Source: Ricinus communis
Taxonomy: Eukaryota; Streptophyta; Magnoliopsida; Malpighiales; Euphorbiaceae
Reading direction: 5' to 3'
Assembly (NCBI RefSeq): GCF_019578655.1
Contig: NC_063263.1
Coordinates: 12,151,001 to 12,215,000, forward strand
DNA length: 64,000 nt
The position numbers were made by a program, and so were the translations under genes. Positions 1-10,600 of this stretch are shown piece after piece; the first letter of the stretch is position 1, and each line of letters starts with the position of its first letter. The notes beneath the pieces were generated by a model. It saw only the letters and a list, made by a program, of their open reading frames with translations. It did no database searches and was not told where the DNA came from.

Positions 1-1
1 T

Positions 2-103
2 ACTGCTGAAAACGACTTCGACGTTGACGGAAACTGGGATTTCACCGCAACTGTGCTCTCGTCGTCGTCTACCACTCGATTGATATTTTCTTAAGTTAAG
101 TTG
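2..103 (+). other. Possible coding remnant at the left edge
   Basis: The first 100 bases are much less AT-rich than what follows. They read open on the plus strand from base 2 to a TAA near 101-103, giving about 33 residues including NWDFTATVL and a Ser/Thr run. The other strand is also open over part of the stretch. This could be the end of a gene that starts outside the window, or unique sequence next to the retroelement junction. I do not recognise the protein, and the stretch is too short to decide. Confidence 0.2.
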
Positions 104-342
104 GACGTCCTCTCCTCTTACCGAATCCAACAACAGCAGTAAAGGATTGGATTTATTTTGCTTGGTAATAGGGCTTTTTATGGTTAGGGGCAGTAGAGAA
201 ATTATGGGTTGTGTTTTAATGTTGATAAATGATAGACATAAATATTATGAGCAAACTGGAAAATAGGTTGATCTTATAAGGTTGTTAGATGTCTATCTTA
301 TCTGTTTATAAATAAAGTAGGATTGTTGATATTTTTGAGTAA

Positions 343-1180
343 TTGATTGTTGTGTTAAATTTTTTTGTGTCTGTTTCGTTATGGCTAAAGCTAGAGCTGA
401 TTCGCTTCAAGCACATTAGTGTTCAATTAGATGGTAAAAATTATGCATACTGGAATTACTTGATGAAAAATTTTCTAAAAGGGAAAAAAAAGTGGGGATA
501 TGTTTGGGAGTTTCTGTTAAGCCTTTCAAAATTATGTGGCATTATTAAATAAATAGGAGGTAAATAATTCAAAAATTATTATTTAGATCAATAATTATGT
601 TAAGCATTCGATAGGTACCCAATTAGTAAAATATGAGACAGCTAAAGAGGTTTGAGATCATCTAGTTAGACTATATACACAGTCTAATTTTGTAAAATAG
701 TACCAGTTGGAATCTAACATTCGTGCTCTTCAACAGAAAAATATGAAAAATATAGGTATTCAGAAATTTTATAATGCTATGATAGATTTGTGGGATCAGT
801 TAGCTTTCATAGAATCTGCTGAATTACGAGCCTTTGAGGCTTATATTGCACGAAGAGAGGAGCAAAGGTTGATATATTTTTTAGTGGCTTTTCATGATGA
901 GTTTGAGGGACTTCGTGGGTCTATTCTGCATCGTCAACTACTGCCTTCTGTTGACTCTGTTGTTAGTGAACTTTTAGTTGAAGAAATTCGTCTTAAGTCT
1001 TCTGTTGTAAAAGAGGTTTTCTCAGCTCCTACTCCATCATTCTTTGCCATGCCTCCTCGATCAAACTTTAAGTTTCAGTTCAGACCATATGAATTTGTTG
1101 CTCGTGATGAATGCGGGTTCTGTAAGCAAAAAGGTCATTGAAAATTTCAGTGTCTGAAATTGGGCAGAGGAAAGCAGCAA
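343..1180 (+). pseudogene. Copia-type retrotransposon gag fragment, forward copy
   Basis: The longest open stretch (707-1141) encodes about 144 residues typical of the gag region of plant Copia LTR retrotransposons: a helical region with FYNAMIDLWDQL, then a basic C-terminal part ending in a CCHC zinc knuckle (C-X2-C-X4-H-X4-C around 1111-1152). An in-frame TGA follows the knuckle histidine, where a tryptophan is expected. A degraded upstream part of the same gag is readable from about 343, interrupted by stops. No protease, integrase or reverse transcriptase follows. Sequence after about 1205 is instead a second gag copy on the other strand. This is a dead gag-only fragment. The family assignment is by recognition of the pattern, not by search. 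Confidence 0.75.
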
Positions 1181-1204
1181 TCTCATCAGTGCTCTTGTTG
1201 ATGC

Positions 1205-1985
1205 AGAATAGACCCGCGAAATCCCTCAAATTTATCACGAAGAACCATTAAAAGCTGTACCAACCTCTGCTCCTCTCTTCGTGTAATATAAGCCTCAAAG
1301 GCTCATAATTCAGCAGACTCTGTGAGAGCTAATTGATCCCACAAATCTGCCATAACATCATAAAATTCCTAAATACTCATATTTTTCTGTTGAAGAGCAC
1401 GAATGTCAGATTCTAACTAGTACTGTTTTGCAAAATTAGACTGTGTACAGTCTAGCTAGATGATCCCAAATCTCTTTAGCTGTCTTATATTTTGTTAACT
1501 GAGTACCTATCGAATGCTTAACAGAATTATTGATACAAGTAATGATTTTTGAATTATCTACCTCCCATTTATCTAATAATGCCACATAATCGGTGCCATC
1601 TTGAGGCTTAATAGAAGCATTCGAAACAAATCTTCACTTTTGTTTCTCTTTCAGAAAATTTTTCATCACATAACTCTAATATGTATAATTTTTACTATCT
1701 AATTGAACACTAACTGCTTGAAGCAAATCATCTCTAGCTTCATCCATAACGGAACAGACACAAAAAGAATTCAACAGAAATCAACAACAATCAATTACTC
1801 AAAAAGATCAACAAATCTGCTTTACAAACCGATAAGATGAACATCTAACAACCTTACAAGAAAAACCTCTTTTACAGATTGCTCGTAATATTTATGTCTG
1901 TTCCATAACCATTTATCAACATTAAAACACAACATATAATATCTATGTCTATAGCTCCATATCCAATTTTTCCTTTTCCATGGTT
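1205..1985 (-). pseudogene. Copia-type gag fragment, reverse copy
   Basis: The reverse complement of this stretch matches the forward gag fragment almost base for base. The same landmarks appear in order: a GCTCTTCAACAG segment, the GTGGGATCA segment, and a CACGAAGAGAGGAGCA segment. By eye, roughly 85 percent of bases agree in the best part. It carries its own stops and small gaps, so it does not encode a protein. It extends upstream through the gag 5' leader to about 1985, next to the start of ankyrin sequence at about 2037. It is shorter at the gag 3' side than the forward copy and lacks the zinc knuckle. Confidence 0.75.
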
Positions 1986-2036
1986 TTATAGTAACAAGCT
2001 CACCATTATTAATGTTCTTTTTAAGGGCAAACTCCA

Positions 2037-3338
2037 ATGAAGAAATTAATTGAACAAAGACCTCAAATCCTGATGGAGACTCGGCTGCTGTGTGGGGGGA
2101 ATATTGAAGCAGTTAGAATTTTATTAGAATATGATAGCTCTGCAGTTTACCTGTTAGACCATGATGGAGACTCGGCTCTACATATGGCGGCATTTCTAGG
2201 CCGCGTCAATGTACTATAAGAGTTAATACAATGTCGTCCTGATGTTTGCTATTTGATCAATGAAAAAGGCCAAACAGCTCTTCATGTTGCAATCTTAGGA
2301 AGACAAGAAAAAGTGGTGAGGTATGTCTTAGGCTGTTCAGGACTAGTTGGCCTTATAAATGAAGCAGATAAAGATGGAAACACGCCCTTGCATCTGGCTG
2401 TTCTTCTTAAAGCATACAATATCATTACAATGCTTGCTCAGGATAGCAGAGTACACATCAATGCTACAAATAAGAAACTCCAAACAACATTTGAGATCCA
2501 TTCAGGTTTTAAAGAGGTATGCTGCTTCCGTAGCTGTAACAGATAGAATTTTCTGTTTGCAACCACTAATTTTATTTGAACTTGATAAAAAGTTCTTATT
2601 CATACTTCAAATTAGAGTCTGAATTTGTTAGTCATTCCGTAACAGATGGATTACACTTTCAATTTTAGTCTTTTTACTTCCTCACTTTTTTTTTCCTCTT
2701 TAAATAGCTCGGTTGTAAAGCTGCAAAGGTTGAATATCTATTGGAAGATACTGTCCGTCTGCGGCATGTGCATTGGGCTGAAAAAAACGCAAGAAGTAAG
2801 CCCATCTACTTCTGAAGCTGTTAAACGCCTGGACAATCATAAGACTAAAGCTTGGCTGGAAGTCTATCTTCTGGTGGCCATGCCTATAGCCACTGTAAGC
2901 TTCGCAGCAGCATTCACTATGCCTGGTGGATACAACAACGGTGGCCCAGATAAAGGCATGCCAATCTTTAAAGACAAGCTAGTTTTCAAAGCATTTGTGG
3001 TATCTGATGCTCTAGCATTTGCCTTTTCTTTGGGAGGGGTAATTCTTCACTCAAGTGCAGCAAAAAACAATCGTGCTCGTGTTCGATACAATAAAATTCA
3101 ACAAAAACTAATTGCAAGTGCCATTATAGCACTGGCAATTGCATTTGCTTCAGGCATATACATAGTGCTGACCAAATCAAATGGACTAGGCTGGACTGGT
3201 TATATAATTCTTGCTTGCCTGTTTTTAGTTTACCAGGTCTGCTGGTTTGTTGATCCATATTCTATGCCTGTAACAAAAGCCCTTAAATCGGCACATAGGC
3301 ATGCTAGAAACTTGCTGTATCGCTACGGGGTCCTTTAA
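2037..3338 (+). pseudogene. Ankyrin-repeat/PGG-domain protein pseudogene 1
   Basis: Plant ankyrin-PGG proteins (ACD6/ITN1-like) carry N-terminal ankyrin repeats and a C-terminal membrane PGG domain. Here ankyrin repeats are readable in one frame (DHDGDSALHMAAF near 2157-2195, KGQTALHVAILG near 2265, DKDGNTPLHLAV near 2370). An in-frame TAA at 2217-2219 interrupts a repeat, and the same frame resumes immediately. After an intron-like gap, the last exon (about 2700-3338) encodes the PGG domain, with the MPGGYNNGGPDKG motif and four hydrophobic segments, ending RYGVL then TAA. The first repeats are missing. Sequence before about 2037 is retroelement, so the gene is both 5'-truncated and broken by a stop. 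Read-through of the single stop is formally possible, but the missing 5' end argues for a dead gene. Confidence 0.8.
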
Positions 3339-4209
3339 ATAATGCCTATATAATTATTTAGACTACTGAGTAAAGCAAATATTTTCAATTATATCCAACT
3401 TGAATTCTGAATAATTCAAAGCATGTTGCAAGTTTCAGCTGTAAGTGTCCAGTAGTTCATGTACATTTTTTGTTGGATCACTTTTATTGGAGAGGAAAAG
3501 GAGATAAACACAATAAACACAACACAAGAAAAAATTCTTAAAAAGAGAGAAATATATCATAAATAAATATTTTATATTATTAAAGCATACGAGACACTCT
3601 TATCTCTTACAAGAGATAGCTTTTCGCCTCTACCAAAATACTAACATCATAAGCTATTTATAATAGCACCTATATAACTCTTCACTTACAAACTTAATTA
3701 CTTGTATTCATAACACTTAGTAATCTAACAATTCACATACTTAGATCGTTAACATAATCATAGATCCTTCGCATACTTTTTAATAACTAATGATTCTTAA
3801 TTAGCATATTAAAGAGTACATACTCTTAATTAGTATACAATTGATTCTCTAAAGGTTGCAGAATCAATATTTTAATGTTTAAAGTTGACTCTTAAGTCAT
3901 ACATCCCAAAAGAGAGGGCACTCCTGATTAATTTATTATCCACGAAGAATGCGCAGCACATCGTGGCTTTCTGCTATACCGTGTTCATATCTCAATCTCA
4001 ATTTCGTTGAAACATCACCGCAATAAAAAAGTAACCATTTCTACCCACGTCTAGAAATTTTAAGTAATGACTTGTATGACTCAAATTCTGTTGAATTATA
4101 GTTTATACTATTGCAGATAGATATAGATCACTAAATTTTATTATAAAACCAAACAGAAGCCCGTGGAAGTGAACCACAAAGAGATTCGGAAGAGAGACAG
4201 GATAGAATC
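3339..4209. other. Intergenic, AT-rich, between two ankyrin-PGG pseudogenes
   Basis: No convincing open frame, RNA gene or repeat was found here. The sequence is plain AT-rich spacer and presumably holds the old promoter of the second ankyrin-PGG copy. Confidence 0.5.
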
Positions 4210-5649
4210 TTGAATCCAACAACGACAGCTATGGATCCTGAGCTGTACAATGCTGCTATATCAGGTGATATTGCTTTCGTCGACACAAAAATATGTGATG
4301 AAGATTCAGTGTTTCTTTCCCACACGACACCAAAGAAAAACACCCTTCTTCACATTGCAGCTGAATTCGAGCAGACGCAGTTCATCAAGAAAGTTTGCCT
4401 CAAATGTCGTCCTTCACTTAATTTGGCAGCAAAATTCCAAAGGAGACACTCCTTTGCATATCGCTGCAAGAGTTGGGTGCCTAGAACTTGTTGACTTCTT
4501 GATAGAGCAAGCATCATCTGTAGACATTGAAAGCAGAAGAAAGAAAGTCTGCAAGGATCTAGTAGGAAAGGTGAATGGGGACATGGATACTGCTTTGCAC
4601 TGCATGTGCAGTCATTATGAAGTGGTGAAATTTTTGATTGCCGCATAGCCTCAATTAGCCAGTTTTGTGAATAACAGTAATGAGTCGCCGCTCTACGTTG
4701 CTGTAGCCAACATGTACATAAGTATTGCATGGTAATCGTAGATCTGTGTCCAACTTCATTTTCTTATAAGGGTCCCAAAGGAACGACAGCATTGCATCTC
4801 CTAGCATGTATGAGAGCAGGTAATAATCCACAGCTTAGATAACGAATTGCTGTCTGCTCATAGTAGAAGAGATAAAACCAATAAACGAATGAGAAAAGGG
4901 TTTGCATTTTTAAGTTTTTGTAAATGAAAAAACTAAAAACAGAATGTATATAACCAAATTAACCCTTAATAATACAAAACAACAGTAGTCCTCTAAGTGT
5001 TAAACCCTTAAACTATAAGGCCTTTTCATTACATCAATTAAGACATGCGAGAAAGTCTTTTATATCTAGAGGTTTTTTTTCCCTTTTTTGGTATTAGTTA
5101 TTGGTTTGCATTAACAAGTTTATTATTTTTGTCCCTTTTAAGGACCAATTCTGACTAGGAAAACAAAGGCCCGAAATTACTATAAGAGGTAGATGATCTT
5201 GGACGGTGTCCTCTTCATCATGCTACTGCCCGATGCAAGATTAAAAAAAAAAGTTCAGATTTTATTGAACAATGATAGTTCCGCAGTTTACCTGATAGAC
5301 CACGATGGTGACTCGGCTCTTCACATTGCTGCATTTCTAGGCCACGCCAGAAGAGATACTGCAATGTCGGCCAGACGCTTCCGACTTAATCAACGAAAAA
5401 GGCCAAACAGCTCTTCATGTTGCAGTTATAGGCGGAAAAGAGGATGCTGTGTCTTAGGCAACCTGAGACTTGTTGGGCTTATAAATGAGGGTGACAAAGA
5501 TGGAAACACGCCCTTGCATCTGGCTCTTCTGTTCGAAGCATACGACATTATCGCAATACTTGCTGGAGATAAAAGAGTAAACATCAATGCCACAAACAAA
5601 GAACTAAAAACACCATTGGAAGTTTATATATATATATATATATATAAAG

Positions 5650-5685
<36 letters not shown>

Positions 5686-6422
5686 GCGGGTTCTGGGCCA
5701 GTGGTGGACACTATCAATCAACTGAAATACTAGTAGAATTTTGACCTGGTGTGCTCAAACATATTAAAAAGAAATTTAACTTTCTTTTCGCTTTTGTTTC
5801 ATATACACTCAAATCAAAAAAATGAAGAATTTGGTATCTCTTACTTGTTATAAGAGGTGGATTAGAAGCAGAACAAATTATTGGAAACTAAAGATAAAGT
5901 TAAAATTAATTCTAACAAATTAGCTCCACACTCGAAGTCTATTTACTGGTGGCTATGCTAATAGCCACCGTTAGCTTCGCCGCAGCTTTCACATTACCTG
6001 ATAGATACAATAATGACGGTCCAAATGGAGGCATGCCAATCTACAAAGATAAAGCAGCCTTCAAAGCATTTTTGGTATTTGATACTTTTGCATTTACTTT
6101 TTCTCTCGGTGCAATACTTTTCCCGCTAACTACAGCAAAAATCCACCGGGCTCGCGCTCGATACCACAACCTTCAATGGTATTTAATTCTGGCTGCCCTC
6201 ATAACGCAGGCCATCGCATTTGCTTTAGGCATATACGTTGTGCTGCCGAGATCAAATGGATTAGGATGCACTGGTTTCATTGTCATTGCTGTCCTGTTCG
6301 TAATTTTCTATTCCTGTTGGTTCGTTGACCCTTGGGCTAATCCTCTTCCAGCCTCCAACGGGCAAGGAAGCATGCCAGAAACCTGCTTTATCAATATGGG
6401 ATACTTTGAGGCCATGTTTTAG
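4210..6422 (+). pseudogene. Ankyrin-repeat/PGG-domain protein pseudogene 2
   Basis: This is a second copy of the same family, in tandem and in the same orientation. The start is preserved (MDPELYNAAISGD at 4231, in frame with an upstream ATG at 4210). Ankyrin repeats follow, but several lesions break it. A frameshift near 4430-4440 moves the repeat KGDTPLHIAARVG into another frame. An in-frame TAG lies at 4646-4648, after which repeat sequence continues (NESPLYVAVA). In 5193-5620 two frameshifts with opposite effect garble the middle of a repeat pair (about 5350-5455). The frame recovers at LVGLINEGDKDGNTPLHLAL, then runs into a TA microsatellite. The PGG domain follows at about 5930-6422 with IATVSFAAAFTLP and four hydrophobic segments. 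Confidence 0.8.
5623..5678. repeat. TA dinucleotide microsatellite
   Basis: Two runs of TA units (about 5625-5646 and 5651-5678), separated by AAAG, lie where the last ankyrin exon of pseudogene 2 joins its intron. In the open frame they translate as an alternating Tyr-Ile run, so they are either within the intron start or an expansion at the exon end. Confidence 0.9.
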
Positions 6423-7610
6423 TTGGCTCCAAAATTGTGAAAATAATACAAGTTTTGCATTCTTGTTCTGATATGCAAGGAATTCGTTAAGGATTTTTGG
6501 TATTGTTATATAGAATTGATATGAATTTATGTTAAAATATTAGTGAAATCTAGAGAGATTATTTTCAATATTTTTATATAATTATTTAAAAAATTATATA
6601 AAATATTTTAATATATAACTTTAATATAAAATTACATACTAAAGTATTTTTATATAAATTTTGTTTTAAATTTTGTTTTATATAAATTAATCTATAATTT
6701 TATAATTTTTATGTATTTATTAAAAAGTGATTATAAACTATGAGAATTTATAATTTACTATTGTTTTCACTTATTTTTATATAATTTTATAATTTATAAT
6801 TTTTTAAAATAATGATCTAATTAATTTGTAGCTACTTTTTTTATATATAATTTATCCATTATTAAATGTAATATACACAATATGAGAACCTCAGTTGCAC
6901 CCTGTTGCATATCCGTACACTATAAACCTAACATTCCTGAACATCTGTAGCTTGCCACAGTAACTTACAAGCAGGGATAACATGCCTGCACCCTCTCGTC
7001 TCTCGGCTGCCAATTCGAATTCTTATACGCATAAAATAGCCAATGAACTGCTGCTATGGTTGATGGTTATATTAGAGCATTATCAACTGTTTAATCCTCA
7101 CTTTCCACTGCTTCAATCTCCAGTTATCGACACTCTAATTTGTTTAATTAATTTTGCAGTTTAATCCTTTTTCTCGTTGATGAGAGTGGGGTTTGGTCTC
7201 CTCATTAGGGCTCTAATATAACAATTAAACAAGACCAAAGTAAAACTGTTCAAATCCAAACTCCAATGGTTAATTTGCTAAAGAAAACTCCAATGGATAA
7301 GATCGCAGACATAATTTAATTTAGATAAATAGATCCCTAAACAAATCATAATAATTCACACATCACTTTCATTATTCTTCAAAAGCAAAAATATTCGCAA
7401 CGCCCAGTCTCAGGGCGCACGCCTCTTCACAATCAAGAAAAATCCACAAGCTCCCTTCACTCACAAGCTCCCTTCACTCACAAGCTATACAAACAGAGAC
7501 CCATTTCAAGAAAGTTTAACAAATACCAAATCTTCACTTACTACTTTCACCATCCATCACCAGATGATCATCACTACTTCTCTTTCCAGTGTCCTTTCAT
7601 TGCTATAACC
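6423..7610. other. AT-rich intergenic and mannosidase upstream region
   Basis: About 6500-6880 is very AT-rich with no gene. The part nearer the mannosidase holds its promoter and leader. The short open frame at 6982-7164 has no recognisable content. I could not assign a TATA box with confidence. Confidence 0.4.
7445..7486 (+). repeat. 17-bp tandem repeat in the mannosidase leader
   Basis: The unit CACAAGCTCCCTTCACT occurs twice in full (7445-7461 and 7462-7478), followed by a partial third CACAAGCT. It lies 125-165 bases upstream of the first mannosidase ATG, probably in the 5' untranslated leader. Confidence 0.9.
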
Positions 7611-10600
7611 ATGAAGATCATTTATTCACTTTTCTTTCTGACTATCTATCTTGCTGGAATTTGCTTCACTGAATCAAAGTACATAGATTACAACACCACA
7701 GGAAGAGTTGTTCCTGGAAAAATCAATGTTCATTTGGTTCCTCACTCTCACGATGATGTTGGCTGGTTAAAGACTGTTGACCAGTACTATTTTGGTGGCA
7801 ATAATACAATTCGGGTAAATTTCTTCTCTTTTTCTTTTGTAAAGCCTTTCTTAGTTCAATTTATGCTTTGTTAGTGTAAATTCTGTGCTTGGTTTGTGTA
7901 TTTTTGATTAAATTTTGATGGATTTTATTATATAGGGGGCATGCGTACAGAATGTCTTGGACTCTGTTATATCTTCTTTATTCGAGGATAAGAATCGCAA
8001 GTTCATCTATGTTGAGATGGTTAGCCTTTTCTGCTACTATCATTTTTCTTTTCAAGTTACACGTGGTTCATTACTTTTATGCTAAAGGTTATTTATTTAT
8101 CTTTTCAGGCATTCTTTCAGAGATGGTGGAGACAGCAAAGTGATGCAATGAAGGTTAAAGTCAAGGAGCTTGTCAATTCTGGTCAACTGGAATTCATGTA
8201 AATGTTCATTAAGTATCCTTGTTTTTATATGCTCAAGTTAATGTCTATAGTTTCTATACTGGATCTTATATGATCAAATCCAAGTTATGAAGTTGCTTCT
8301 CTTCTTGACTCGTAAGTTTTTTTTTTTTTCTTTTTTTCCTTTGTCTAAATTTCTCTTTCTAAGAAATGGTGGCATGTGTATGCATGATGAGGCAACTCCG
8401 CATTACATTGATCTGATTGATCAGACAACTCTAGGCCATAAATTTATCAAAGATGAGTTTGGTCAGCTTCCTAGAGTTGGTTGGCAGATTGACCCTTTTG
8501 GACATTCTGCTGTTCAAGCTTATTTGCTTGGTTCTGAGGTATATCTAAACAATAAGAGAGGGTGTTTTCTGGAATCATGTTCAATGATCTTCTTTTAAAT
8601 CTCTGAGCTTATTAATCTTTCTTATGAACATTCTTTTCGCAGTTAGGATTTGATTCCCTCTTTTTTGCTCGGATTGATTACCAAGATAGAGCTAAGAGAT
8701 TAAAGGAGAAGACCCTTGAGGTTATCTGGCAGGGTTCGACGTCTCTTGGTTCAAGTTCACAGGTTGGGGCTGGAATCTACATATTTCTTTTGGATTTCAT
8801 GTTTGATTTGAGAATGAGATTTTATTTGAATTTATGGATCATAGCATGCTTTGTGGCGGTAGAGCTTCATTTTTTCTTTTGTATCTTCCTAGCATTTTGT
8901 TGACTTCTTGTCTTTTCAATTTGATACAGATATTTACTGGCATATTTCCTAGGCATTATGATCCGCCTGATGGTTTCACATTTGAAGTAAATGACGTATC
9001 TCCGCCTATTCAGGTAAATACTATGAAACAAACATGGATATTTTTGTTTTTCTTTTCTGTGGAACTAGTACTTACATGACCTTTTTGGTTGCAGGATGAT
9101 GTTCTCCTATTTGACTATAATGTTCAAGAGAGAGTCAATGACTTTGTAGCTGCTGCTTTAGCTCAGGTGATACCTTACATTTGGTTATTTAATATCTATT
9201 TCTGTTTCCATTAAGCTGCATTTTAGACATGTCTTTGGGGCATATTAAACATATTAGATGAGATAAAATGCAGATTATTGGCTAATAAATACTATTAAAT
9301 TTCCATTTAATTTGTGAAAACTCAAGCCTTGCTGTTTACTTTGATTGTCACAAATAATTCAATGGATATTATCCTGCACATCTGTTGAAAAGGGTAAGTG
9401 CCACTGCGGGTGTTTATGTTAAACTGTGTAATACTTTTCTTAAATGCACATTGAATGTTTTCCATTCTCCATTTGTAGCTAACTTTAGTGGCTGTTAATA
9501 TTTTGTTCTCTATCTTTTATTTCCCATTTAGGCTAATGTAACCAGGACAAATCATGTAATGTGGCTGATGGGGACAGATTTTCGCTATCAATATGCAAAT
9601 TCATGGTTCAGGCAGATAGACAAGTTCATTCACTATGTTAATGAGGTAATTTTTTTATTTTTTATTTATCTTTCTGATGATTTAAGCATTGAGGGAAAAA
9701 GTAATGGATTTACATCCACGTGTCCTCTTTCCCTTCTTGTTTGGAGCTTTACTATATTCTAAAGCCACAATAATGACAAAAGAAATTTGGTGGTAAATGT
9801 TTTCATTTGCTATCTGTCAGGATGGTCGTGTAAATGCTTTATATTCAACCCCATCCATTTATACTGATGCAAAATATGCAGCAGATGAACAATGGCCTAT
9901 CAAAACTGAAGATTTCTTCCCGTGAGTTTGATATTATCATTGCAACTAGTCATACCTATTCCTTCACTTCCGGAACCTTATGGAGAGAGCAAATTAATTA
10001 CTTTTCAGGTATGCAGATCATCCAAATGCATATTGGACAGGTTATTTTACAAGCAGGCCAGCCTTTAAAGGTTACGTCAGAATAATGAGTGGTTACTACC
10101 TTGTAAGTTTTTGTGCCCTTTTTCCCCCTGATTGTTCAGATGTGTTTTTCCCCCCTGATTGTCCTAGCAGGCTCTCATTTTGTTTTCAAATTTTAATTCG
10201 TGTATTGTTCAATTAGGCGGCAAGGCAACTTGAATTCTTCAAGGGCAGGAGTAGTTTGGGACCAAAGATTGACAAACTTGCTGATGCTTTGGCAATTGCT
10301 CAGCATCATGATGCAGTTAGTGGTACACAAAGGCAGCATGTTGCTGCTGATTATGCTTTGCGATTATCAATTGGCCATATTGAGGTACATATCAGTTTGA
10401 TATCCAACAACAGTCTGTAGCATGCCACTGCCAGTACTAAAACTTAACACAGAACTCATGAGCTCCAGTTACATTTCCCTGCAGGCTGAGAAGTTAGTTG
10501 CTTCTTCTCTTGCTTTCTTGTCAGAGTCAAGCCTTAGACAGGAGAACGTTGTCACGAACTTTCAGCAGGCAATATATAATTTCTCTTGGTGATATTTCTT

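Larger units (their letters stand above)
146..1985. repeat. Large imperfect inverted repeat of gag fragments
   Basis: The left arm at about 146-935 pairs with the right arm at about 1205-1985 in inverted orientation. Roughly 270 bases between them belong to the longer left copy. Matching landmarks are the GTGTTTTAATGTTGATAAA block (left about 210, right about 1915), the AGCATTCGATAGGTAC block (left about 603, right about 1505) and the GCTCTTCAACAGAAAAATAT block (left about 724, right about 1400). The arrangement is tail to tail. A transcript across it would fold into a long imperfect hairpin. Limits are approximate because the arms carry indels. Confidence 0.75.

Noticed and set aside
2646..3338. 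PGG-domain frame as a stand-alone functional gene
   Set aside because: The N-terminal part before residue 25 is intron-like sequence, and the PGG domain continues from the broken ankyrin repeats upstream.
4350..4730. Minus-strand frame of 126 codons over ankyrin pseudogene 2
   Set aside because: It overlaps recognisable ankyrin sequence on the plus strand and has no family features.
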